The notes under the pieces were generated by a model, which was not told where the DNA came from, made no database searches, and was given only the letters and a program-made list of their open reading frames with translations. Of a stretch of 29,180 bases of DNA, positions 22,540-29,180 are shown piece after piece. This DNA is from Faecalitalea sp. UBA4312. Its GTDB lineage: Bacteria; Bacillota_I; Bacilli_A; Erysipelotrichales; Erysipelotrichaceae. How positions within the stretch are numbered: position 1 is the first letter of the stretch; each line of letters opens with the position of its first letter. The stretch covers positions 1 through 29,180 of the forward strand of contig DGUK01000066.1 of the NCBI GenBank assembly GCA_002394635.1, written 5' to 3'. Made by a program: the position numbers and the translations under genes.

Positions 22540-23506
22540 AGAATTATTAAAACAGCAGCAGCCGGTAGTTTATCAAGTGTTATCCAATGCACTGTTGAAA
22601 AAGCGATTTGCCCATGCGTATCTGTTTTGTGGAGCAAAAAACGCACCGAAAGCAGAAACCGCCTTGTTGTTTGCCCAAAGCTTGGTATGTACAGATCCGG
22701 ATGCGGATGGCTTTGCGTGTCAGACATGTACCAGCTGTATTCGTTTTGAAAAAGAGGAATCCATCGATTTCTTTCATCATCATGCGATCGGCTATGAGAA
22801 GACGATCAAGGATCCGTTTGAAGAAAAAAAGAAAAAGATCGTGATTACGGAACGGATCAAAAAGAAAGATATTTTGGAGCTGCAGGCCTTCTTTGACCAA
22901 ACCAGTGCAGAACAAGCCAATCGCCGTGTATACATTTTGGAGGATTACGATCAGGCTACCCCGGATGCCTCCAACAGCTTGTTAAAATTTCTTGAGGAGC
23001 CGACCGAGGGGGTATATGGTATCCTGGTGGCAAACGAAAAAGCCAATATTCTGCCGACGATCCAATCCCGCTGCCAGATCATCAGCTTTCGTCCTTCTTT
23101 GCAGGAAACAGATGATCCGATACAAACCATGTTGTTGAATAATGGATATACGATGGCTCAGATCCAGGAAATGATGGAAACTCGTGAATTCGAACAAATC
23201 CAATCCGCAGTGAAAGAATATGTATTGCATTGGAATGAAATGGAAATGATCTCTCATATGCAAAGAGAGGTGTTTGTGCCTAAGAGTTCGATGATGCAGA
23301 AAAAGTGGGTCCGCTTATGGGTGGAATGGCTATTGGATATAGTTAAGTCGGGAAACATTTCGCTTGATTTAAGCACCCGTGTTTCGTTACAATTATTACT
23401 TGTAGAAGCGCTGGATATCTTAAGAATTCCAGTGGATCTAGGATTGTTCCTGGATCATTTATACAATCAGATACGAAAGGTTGTCGATATAGATGAAAAC
23501 GGATGA
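22532..23506 (+). CDS. holB: DNA polymerase III delta' subunit
   Basis: The delta' stator subunit of the clamp loader. 324 residues. As expected for delta', the P-loop is degenerate (FCGAKNAPKAE, about 32-42) so it does not hydrolyse ATP, while the zinc module is present (C53, C63, C66, C69 in VCTDPDADGFACQTCTSC). NSLLKFLEEPTEGVYGILVA and the SRC motif (IQSRCQIISF) that supplies the arginine finger follow. It overlaps tmk by 8 bases and the next gene by 14, so translation is coupled. In B. subtilis, yaaQ and yaaR lie between tmk and holB; they are missing here. Confidence 0.93.
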   Translation: MNKELLKQQQPVVYQVLSNALLKKRFAHAYLFCGAKNAPKAETALLFAQSLVCTDPDADGFACQTCTSCIRFEKEESIDFFHHHAIGYEKTIKDPFEEKKKKIVITERIKKKDILELQAFFDQTSAEQANRRVYILEDYDQATPDASNSLLKFLEEPTEGVYGILVANEKANILPTIQSRCQIISFRPSLQETDDPIQTMLLNNGYTMAQIQEMMETREFEQIQSAVKEYVLHWNEMEMISHMQREVFVPKSSMMQKKWVRLWVEWLLDIVKSGNISLDLSTRVSLQLLLVEALDILRIPVDLGLFLDHLYNQIRKVVDIDENG

Positions 23507-24335
23507 AACGAAAGAACAGGGGACATATACTAAAATAGTATATGTGCAATTTGAAGGATCAACGAAATCATACAGTTTCGGATCCAATATAGAATACAAA
23601 AAGGGACAGAATGTCGTCGTAGAAACCATACGTGGCAAGGAAATCGGAACGGTCTGTGCACCAACGATCGAATTTGATCCATCCAAGGTCAAAGGCGATA
23701 TCAAGCCGGTGATCCGATTGGCCACGGAATATGATCTGGTTCAGAAAGAAGAAAACAAAACCAAAGCAGCAGAAGCTATGACAGTCTGCCGTAAATGTGT
23801 GGAAAATCTGGGCTTGGATATGCATCTGATCAACAGTGAATATACACTGGATCGCAGTAAGGTCATCTTTACCTATGTATCCGAACAACGGGTGGATTTC
23901 CGTCAGTTATTAAAAGATCTGGCCAGTCAACTGCATTGCCGGATCGAACTGCGTCAGGTAGGTCCCCGCAACAAAGCCAAAATGATCGGAGGACTGGGAA
24001 ACTGCGGGATGGAAACGTGTTGTTCCCGCTTCCTGAACGATTTTCAGACAGTATCTATCAATATGGCCAAAAACCAGCTTTTGGCATTGAACATCGCCAA
24101 GCTGAGCGGCCAGTGTGGAAAGCTGATGTGCTGTCTTCGTTTTGAAAATGAAGAATATACCAGATTACGGGAAGGCCTGCCAAAAATTAATTCCCAGATT
24201 ACTTATGAAGGAAAACGATATAAGATTACCAGCATGAATGTTATTCAGGAGGAGGCAAAGCTCGAGAACAAAGAGGAGATCTTGTTTGTTCCGTTTAAAA
24301 CGCTTTGGCCGGACCGGAAGCTTGATGATGAATAG
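23493..24335 (+). CDS. ricT: PSP1-domain protein RicT (YaaT)
   Basis: A 280-residue PSP1 C-terminal domain protein, orthologous to B. subtilis YaaT/RicT, part of the RicA-RicF-RicT complex that helps RNase Y mature certain mRNAs and affects sporulation and biofilm entry. The core QVGPRNKAKMIGGLGNCGMETCCSRFL and KLSGQCGKLMCCLRFENEEY holds the conserved cysteines that take part in Fe-S binding. The start lies 14 bases inside holB with only a weak AAAGG site, so it depends on coupling. ricA and ricF are not in the window. Position right after holB is conserved in Bacillota. Confidence 0.93.
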   Translation: MKTDETKEQGTYTKIVYVQFEGSTKSYSFGSNIEYKKGQNVVVETIRGKEIGTVCAPTIEFDPSKVKGDIKPVIRLATEYDLVQKEENKTKAAEAMTVCRKCVENLGLDMHLINSEYTLDRSKVIFTYVSEQRVDFRQLLKDLASQLHCRIELRQVGPRNKAKMIGGLGNCGMETCCSRFLNDFQTVSINMAKNQLLALNIAKLSGQCGKLMCCLRFENEEYTRLREGLPKINSQITYEGKRYKITSMNVIQEEAKLENKEEILFVPFKTLWPDRKLDDE

Positions 24336-25176
24336 ACAAAAAAGCTTTGAATCGCACAGACCGACCTTATACCTGGTACCGACACCGATCGGAAATCGCC
24401 AGGAAATGACGGAAAGAGCGTTAAAAATATTGGAAAGTGTGGATTGTATTGCGGCGGAGGATACGCGCAACACACGCACATTGTTACAGATGTACGGAAT
24501 CCATACACCGTTGATTTCACACCACGAGCACAATCAGGCCCAAAGCATCCAGCAGATTACAGATCGTTTGGCACAAGGGCAGTCACTGGCAGTTGTATCC
24601 GATGCCGGTTATCCTTTGATTTCTGATCCCGGGCAGAATTTAGTACGTCGGATCCTGGAACAGGGCTATCCGGTTGTATCAGTATCCGGAGCGAATGCGG
24701 CATTGAACGCACTGGTGGCCAGTGGTCTGGATTGCCATCATTATGTATTCTATGGTTTTTTGGATCACAAATCCTCTCATCGAAAAAAGGAACTGGAACG
24801 GTTGGCAACGATTCCGTTTACTATGATCTTCTATGAAGCTCCGCACCGAATTGAAGCAACACTGAAGGATATCCTGGAGGTGTTGGGAGATCGGAATATG
24901 TGCTTGGCCCGGGAGCTGACCAAGGTGCACGAAGAATATCTGCGGGGAACTGTTTCGGAAATTCTGGAGGTAGCCGCTTCCTGCAAAGGGGAAATGGTCA
25001 TAGTCATTGAAGGGGCCGTTAAGAAGGAAGATCCGGATATGGATCAACTGGCACAAAAGGTGCTGAAATATGCTGAAACGATGCGTTTGAAGGATGCTGC
25101 AGCACAAGTATCCAAAGAATACAACGTATCCAAGAACCAACTGTATCAGATGGCGTTACAACAGAAAGACAATTAG
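24328..25176 (+). CDS. rsmI: 16S rRNA 2'-O-ribose C1402 methyltransferase RsmI
   Basis: SAM-dependent methyltransferase of the tetrapyrrole-methylase fold that methylates the 2'-OH of C1402 in 16S rRNA. Clear family blocks: LYLVPTPIGNRQEMTERAL, AAEDTRNTRTLL, SDAGYPLISDPG, GANAALNALVASG, FYGFLDHKSSHRKKEL and FYEAPHRI. I use the ATG at 24328, 7 bases after GGAAG; an ATG at 24325 is equally close. The frame extends back to 24238 inside ricT but that part does not resemble the family. It overlaps the ricT stop by 8 bases. yabA and the small yazA and yabB genes found here in B. subtilis are absent. Confidence 0.95.
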   Translation: MNRQKSFESHRPTLYLVPTPIGNRQEMTERALKILESVDCIAAEDTRNTRTLLQMYGIHTPLISHHEHNQAQSIQQITDRLAQGQSLAVVSDAGYPLISDPGQNLVRRILEQGYPVVSVSGANAALNALVASGLDCHHYVFYGFLDHKSSHRKKELERLATIPFTMIFYEAPHRIEATLKDILEVLGDRNMCLARELTKVHEEYLRGTVSEILEVAASCKGEMVIVIEGAVKKEDPDMDQLAQKVLKYAETMRLKDAAAQVSKEYNVSKNQLYQMALQQKDN

Positions 25177-25199
25177 GAAACCAAAGGTTTCCTTTTTTT
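25176..25199 (+). terminator. Intrinsic terminator of the tmk-holB-ricT-rsmI operon
   Basis: GGAAACC (25176-25182), loop AAA, GGTTTCC (25186-25192), then seven T. The stem begins within the rsmI stop codon. Confidence 0.95.
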
Positions 25200-25216
25200 C
25201 GTTTAGGGAATCTTTC

Positions 25217-25245
25217 TTGTCACGTAAAATAGAAGAACGTATAAT
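25217..25245 (+). promoter_or_regulatory. Sigma-A-type promoter of the FHA-ABC operon
   Basis: TTGTCA (25217-25222) and a perfect TATAAT (25240-25245), 17 bases apart. The transcript would start near 25252 with a leader of about 33 bases. All four genes to the window end lie downstream with no terminator between them. Confidence 0.75.
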
Positions 25246-25284
25246 ATGAATTAGCAATAATTAATATAGAAAGAGACAAAGATC

Positions 25285-26043
25285 ATGAAATCATTTGAAA
25301 ACTGGAAACCGGTACAAGAGATACAAATACCGGAACGATCAGCGCAATCGACGGATCCTTCCCCGGTAGACTGCACATATGTACAGCCGATCCTTAAAGA
25401 GAAACAACCGACCGTTGTCCATGCGTATATTACACAAGGATCGTATGGGGGCTATGTAAAGATCGAGAAAGAAACTTACACAATGGGAAAAGCCATAGGG
25501 CAGGACTATTGGATCGTCGATGATTCGACGGTTTCTCGGGAACATGCCTGTATTGAAAAAAGAGAGGATGGTTTTTATCTGATTGATAAAGATTCGAAGA
25601 ATCACACCTATGTCAATAACCAGGCGATTACCGAACCTTATAAACTGGAAGACGGAACACGATTCCGTTTGTCAGTTCGTGCAAATTTTGAATTTGTGTT
25701 GAAAGAAGAAATAACAAATGCAGATATGAGCACGCCGAGAGAGTTCGAAGGAGCACTTCTTGGTTTGGGTTCTTTGAAGGACATGGTATATCCATGTAAA
25801 GATAAAGAAGAGGTTTTCTTTTATAAAGAAGAAGATCTGGCTTTTTCGCAATACAAGGTAGAACAACCGACAGCGGGTATCTTTTATAATAAGGAAAAAG
25901 AAGAATACTGTATTGAACCATTCGCAAACAAAACGGTATTCCTGGAGTCGGGGCAGCCATTAGGAAAAGGAAAACAGTATCATGTTCCCAGAGGAACAAT
26001 AATATATATAGAAACAGAACGATCTCTGTTTCAACTGGTATAA
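25285..26043 (+). CDS. FHA-domain protein (possibly two FHA folds)
   Basis: A 252-residue soluble protein without signal or membrane segment. A FHA domain covers about residues 55-140: YTMGKAIGQDYWIVDDSTVSREHACIEKREDGFYLIDKDSKNHTYVNN. The phosphothreonine-binding SRxH (84-87) and asparagine (N106) are kept, but the usual GR at the first loop is G68-K69. The C-terminal part (about 185-252, ending ANKTVFLESGQPLGKGKQYHVPRGTIIYIETERSLFQLV) has the strand rhythm of a second, degenerate FHA fold. Residues 1-50 are probably disordered. The ribosome binding site is weak. It leads the operon with a zinc-ribbon protein, an FHA-ABC transporter and DUF2752, and may link the transporter to Ser/Thr phosphorylation. 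Confidence 0.85.
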   Translation: MKSFENWKPVQEIQIPERSAQSTDPSPVDCTYVQPILKEKQPTVVHAYITQGSYGGYVKIEKETYTMGKAIGQDYWIVDDSTVSREHACIEKREDGFYLIDKDSKNHTYVNNQAITEPYKLEDGTRFRLSVRANFEFVLKEEITNADMSTPREFEGALLGLGSLKDMVYPCKDKEEVFFYKEEDLAFSQYKVEQPTAGIFYNKEKEEYCIEPFANKTVFLESGQPLGKGKQYHVPRGTIIYIETERSLFQLV

Positions 26044-26056
26044 AGGAGGGACAACA

Positions 26057-26506
26057 ATGAGTTCAAATGATGAAACTGTATTGGTGAATGTAGAAGAAGA
26101 AACGCAACTGAAAACGGCATCAAAAACAGAGGATCAAAGTGGCTATGGATCGCTTGAGCGTGCATATATGGAGCTGGGAAAAGCCTTTTACGAAGGAAGG
26201 TATGAAGATCCGACTCCGGAATTGCTACCGTATTTTGATCGGATCACCCGGCTGATCGGGCAGACAAGCCATGAAGTGAAAATGGACGAAACGGAAGTGG
26301 GGGCACCCGATCCGATCCAGACAAAGATCGAAGACGAAATCGATGCCTATTTTGAGGCACAGCGTCCGAAAAAGCTGGAGGATCTTTCCAAGATTGCCGA
26401 TCCGATCGTACCTTCTATGCCGGTCGCTCAGTTCTGTCCGGAATGCGGAACCAAACATAATCCGGAGGATTTTTTCTGCGGCAACTGTGGTTTCCGCCTT
26501 CGTTGA
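26057..26506 (+). CDS. Zinc-ribbon protein with N-terminal threonine-rich acidic segment
   Basis: A 149-residue protein with a strong AAAGGAGGG ribosome binding site. The C-terminus is a zinc ribbon, CPEC...CGNC (C127, C130, C141, C144). The middle (about 30-110) is helical and acidic with GSLERAYMELGKAFYEGRYED. The first 20 residues are acidic and hold threonines in DETVLV and EEETQL, like the threonine motifs that FHA domains bind once phosphorylated. No enzyme domain is seen. Being between two FHA-containing genes, it may be a phosphorylated adaptor for them; this is inference. Confidence 0.8.
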   Translation: MSSNDETVLVNVEEETQLKTASKTEDQSGYGSLERAYMELGKAFYEGRYEDPTPELLPYFDRITRLIGQTSHEVKMDETEVGAPDPIQTKIEDEIDAYFEAQRPKKLEDLSKIADPIVPSMPVAQFCPECGTKHNPEDFFCGNCGFRLR

Positions 26507-26524
26507 TAACGAACAGGGATGATT

Positions 26525-28825
26525 ATGAAGAATCGAATGTTGACGATTATTAATTCAAAGAACCAGCTGCATGAAGTGGTTTTGTTGGAAACCGGCAAAC
26601 CCACTGTGGTGATCGGACGGAATGAACAGATGGCAGATGTAGTGATCGAAGATAATTTCGTAGCACGCTATCACGGTGAGTTCTTTGAACAGAATAATCA
26701 ATTGTATTATCGGAATACCAATACCAGCAATGGTACGTTTATTGAACAATACGGAAAACGTATCCATTTAAACAAACAAAATGAAGTGACTGTATTGGCA
26801 GAGCATGCCATATTACGCATTGGCAATCCGAATAACGCTCGTCAGATGGTGGTCATTCTAATCGGACACAACCTGGAAGGAAATTCCAAATGGAAGGAAG
26901 TGTCCCTGCAAGCGCCTTCTACGACAATTGGCCGTTCCCGGGAGTGTTCCATCGTATTGAACCATCCAGGGGTGTCACGCATCCATGCACAGATATCCCA
27001 TGACGGCAATCAGTATATTCTGCATACGACCCGGGCAATCAACGGTCTGCTGTTGAATGGACAAAATGTTGAAAAAGACAGGGTCCTGCGGGAAAAGGAC
27101 ATTATCGGTATACTGAATTACCAGCTGATCTTCTCCAAGGGAAGCTTATTCTATAAAGAGGTTGCGGAAGGTCTCTCTTTATCTGTATCCCATATCACAA
27201 AGACCGTGGGAACCAAAGGAGGTACCAAACAAATTCTGACCGATGTCAGCCTGGATATCGGCAGTAATGAATTTGTGGCGATTGTCGGAGGCTCAGGTGC
27301 CGGAAAAACAACGCTAATGAACGCAATCAGTGGATTTGAACCGGAATTTGACGGGCATGTCTTCTGCAATGGGGTAGATCTGGTTTCGCATTTCCAGGTA
27401 TTTAAAAATATGATCGGCTATGTGCCGCAACAGGATATTATCTATGATAATCTGTCTTTGCGTCGTATGCTGGAATATACCGGCAGGCTGAAGATGCCGA
27501 AGGATATGAGCCAGCAGGAAATCGATGAGCGCATCGACAAGGTGTTACAGATGGTGGATCTGCAAAACCACCAGGATACATTTATTCGTAAGCTTTCCGG
27601 AGGACAGAAAAAAAGAGCCAGTATTGCCGTTGAATTGCTGGCAGATCCGAAGCTGTTTTTTCTGGATGAACCGACATCGGGGCTGGATCCAGGTACGGAA
27701 AGAAATTTAATGATGACATTACAGAGCTTGGCAAAAGGGCAGAATAAAACGGTTATCATGGTTACACATACAACGTTAAACCTCCATTTATGCGATAAGA
27801 TCATCTTTATGAATCCCAAAGGACGATTGAGCTTTTGTGGAAATATGAGAGAAGCTCTGCAGTTTTTTGAAACCGATGATCTGGTCAATGTATACAATCT
27901 GATGGCAGAAGATCCGGATTATTGGGAAAATAAATATCGCCTTACACGAAACGATCCGCAGACCCAGAATGGAAACGGTCATATCAACTACCAGAAGGAA
28001 AAAACAGGGGTACGTCAGTATCTGATATTAACACAGCGGTATTTTGAATTGATGGTACGTGATCCACAAAGACTGGCCATCCTTCTGGCACAACCGGTAT
28101 TGATTGCCATATTGCTGAAAATTGTGGCGGATGATGACATTTTTACCATTTATGAAAGCACCAAATCCATTTTATTCTCTCTGGTTTGTTCAGCTATTTG
28201 GATCGGTTTATTTAATTCCATTCAGGAAATCTGCAAGGAAAGAGTGATTGTTAAAAGAGAATACATGGGAAATATGAAATTATCAAATTACATATTATCC
28301 AAAGTAACCGTACAGTCTGTATTGGGGTTGGTCCAGGCATTTTTGTTGAGTTTCTGCTTTCTGTTTCTGACGGATGCCGACAAAGAAGGTTTATTGATGG
28401 ATCCGTTCCATTTTGAGATCTTCTTAACGGTATGGATTACGATCCTGGCAGCCATGTCCTTTGGGTTGTTGATCTCCTCGATCGCCAAGAGCGGAGATAA
28501 AGCGATGACAGTGGCTCCTTTTGTGTTGATCGTACAGCTGCTATTTTCCGGCATTCTCTTTAAACTGGAAGGAATCGGAGAAAAGATCTCCTATTTGACG
28601 ATGAGCCGCTGGTCTGTGGAAGCACTGGGGAGCATTGCGCATTTAAATGATCTGGATCTGCGGATGCAGGCAGATTTTCCTATGCTGGAACACGAAGCAG
28701 AAGACTTTTTTGAAGCAACTGTATCGCATCTGTTGAAAGATTGGATGATCCTTTTGGTCATGGGCTTGTTATTGCTTGTGCTGTGTGGGCTGTCCATGCG
28801 TAATATTTCCAAGGATAGAAGATGA
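26525..28825 (+). CDS. FHA-FHA-ABC transporter fusion (ABCG/Rv1747-like)
   Basis: A 766-residue half-transporter. FHA1 (about 10-100) has G31-R32 and N69-G70 but ARYH (47-50) where SRxH is expected. FHA2 (about 115-205) is canonical with G136-R137, SRIH (151-154) and N173-G174. The ABC domain (about 220-440) has Walker A GGSGAGKT (255-262), LSGGQ (357-361), Walker B with D381-E382 and H415. The C-terminal ABC2-type membrane domain (about 490-766) has about six helices. The architecture matches mycobacterial Rv1747 and ABCG exporters, whose substrates are lipids or glycans; the substrate here is unknown. I prefer the ATG at 26525 (AGGG six bases upstream) to the one at 26519. It overlaps the DUF2752 start. 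Confidence 0.92.
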   Translation: MKNRMLTIINSKNQLHEVVLLETGKPTVVIGRNEQMADVVIEDNFVARYHGEFFEQNNQLYYRNTNTSNGTFIEQYGKRIHLNKQNEVTVLAEHAILRIGNPNNARQMVVILIGHNLEGNSKWKEVSLQAPSTTIGRSRECSIVLNHPGVSRIHAQISHDGNQYILHTTRAINGLLLNGQNVEKDRVLREKDIIGILNYQLIFSKGSLFYKEVAEGLSLSVSHITKTVGTKGGTKQILTDVSLDIGSNEFVAIVGGSGAGKTTLMNAISGFEPEFDGHVFCNGVDLVSHFQVFKNMIGYVPQQDIIYDNLSLRRMLEYTGRLKMPKDMSQQEIDERIDKVLQMVDLQNHQDTFIRKLSGGQKKRASIAVELLADPKLFFLDEPTSGLDPGTERNLMMTLQSLAKGQNKTVIMVTHTTLNLHLCDKIIFMNPKGRLSFCGNMREALQFFETDDLVNVYNLMAEDPDYWENKYRLTRNDPQTQNGNGHINYQKEKTGVRQYLILTQRYFELMVRDPQRLAILLAQPVLIAILLKIVADDDIFTIYESTKSILFSLVCSAIWIGLFNSIQEICKERVIVKREYMGNMKLSNYILSKVTVQSVLGLVQAFLLSFCFLFLTDADKEGLLMDPFHFEIFLTVWITILAAMSFGLLISSIAKSGDKAMTVAPFVLIVQLLFSGILFKLEGIGEKISYLTMSRWSVEALGSIAHLNDLDLRMQADFPMLEHEAEDFFEATVSHLLKDWMILLVMGLLLLVLCGLSMRNISKDRR

Positions 28826-29180
28826 TGAAACAAATACTGCATCTGATTCGAGAGTATCGAGCATTTTTACTGGTTATGATCGGATATATCATTGTGACCC
28901 GTTTGTTATTCGGGCGCATCTGTCCGGTCCAGATTACGACCGGATTTCCTTGTCCGGGTTGTGGTATGGTCCATGCGGCTATCTATCTAGGAACGTTTCA
29001 GTTTGAGAAAGCTTTCCAAGAGAATGCGATGGTATTTCTATGGGTGCCTGTCATAGCGGGTCTTGTTTTGTATTGGATCTGTACAAAAAAGATGTTTAAG
29101 GGAGCCAAGGTCTTGATTTGTTTTGTGGGGATTCTGACAATTCTTTATTATATATATAGGATGACAACCATGTATCCGAA
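28822..29180 (+). CDS. DUF2752 membrane protein (3' end outside window)
   Basis: The start is one of two adjacent ATGs (28822 or 28825) overlapping the ABC transporter stop, with AAGGA upstream. The visible 119 residues hold hydrophobic segments at about 15-33, 70-86 and 95-115, and the DUF2752 signature FPCPGCGMVHAAIYLGTFQFEKAF near 42-65. The cysteine pair CPGC could bind a metal. DUF2752 has no known function; the coupling to the FHA-ABC transporter suggests it works with that membrane complex. The frame is still open at the window end. Confidence 0.85.
   Translation, partial: MMKQILHLIREYRAFLLVMIGYIIVTRLLFGRICPVQITTGFPCPGCGMVHAAIYLGTFQFEKAFQENAMVFLWVPVIAGLVLYWICTKKMFKGAKVLICFVGILTILYYIYRMTTMYP

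Noticed and set aside
24238..24327. Extended N-terminus of RsmI from an ATG at 24238
   Set aside because: The extra 30 residues are arginine-rich, lie inside ricT and do not match RsmI; the start at 24328 fits better.
24679..25140. 153-codon open frame opposite rsmI
   Set aside because: Fully antisense to a clear rsmI; the protein resembles no family and reflects codon bias of the sense gene.
27442..27897. 151-codon open frame opposite the ABC domain
   Set aside because: Antisense shadow of the Walker and signature motifs of the transporter.
1..29180. CRISPR arrays, tRNA or rRNA genes, insertion sequences, prophage
   Set aside because: No regularly spaced repeats, cloverleaf-like segments, transposase or phage genes were seen in reading the window.

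Overview
The window reads as the chromosome of a low-GC, anaerobic Gram-positive bacterium (Bacillota). A gut-type relative of Erysipelotrichia or Clostridia is my best guess, but there is no rRNA to settle it. The support is a Bacillus-like tmk/holB/ricT(yaaT)/rsmI gene order, strong AGGAGG-type ribosome binding sites, an endonuclease-type MutL, oxygen-sensitive indolepyruvate:ferredoxin oxidoreductase, a DUF3793 protein, and no tRNA, rRNA, phage, IS or CRISPR signal. Genes are tightly packed, with short overlaps and clear intrinsic terminators.

Layout. (1) 1-4738, + strand: housekeeping operon mutL (5' end outside the window), miaA, a diacylglycerol-kinase-like lipid kinase and a CNNM/CorC-type CBS membrane protein. 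(2) 4839-5860: an HxlR-type regulator divergent from a flavin-reductase-like protein. (3) 5891-7330, - strand: YggS-type PLP protein and a membrane-anchored cell-wall amidase. (4) 7386-13137: a divergent locus closed by terminators on both sides. Leftward are a TrpR/YerC-family repressor, an aminotransferase and an acyl-CoA synthetase; rightward are a sodium:solute symporter and a TIM-barrel amidohydrolase. Two copies of one operator-like sequence lie in the shared promoter region. (5) 13170-16304: aldo/keto reductase, alpha/beta hydrolase and a 77-residue protein (- strand), divergent from a LysR regulator. (6) 16557-20676, - strand: iorA-iorB-paaK-ACT, an aryl-pyruvate oxidation operon. (7) 20882-21799: NrdI-like flavodoxin plus DUF3793, preceded by two palindromic boxes made of GTTAG/CTAAC half-sites. 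(8) 21907-25176: tmk-holB-ricT-rsmI with nested overlaps. (9) 25285 to the end: an FHA protein, a zinc-ribbon protein, a double-FHA ABC transporter and a DUF2752 membrane protein, all on one apparent transcript.

How the genes work together. Regions 4 and 6 fit aromatic or branched amino-acid catabolism: transamination to a 2-oxo acid, ferredoxin-linked oxidation to an acyl-CoA by IorAB, and CoA ligation or release by the AMP-forming ligases. The link between the two regions is inference. Region 7 looks like a metal- or redox-responsive unit that gives DUF3793 a testable context. Region 9 looks like a phosphothreonine-signalling export module related in architecture to mycobacterial Rv1747, with a soluble FHA protein, a threonine-bearing zinc-ribbon partner and DUF2752 added. 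Regions 4, 7 and 9 are the best candidates for undescribed biology.
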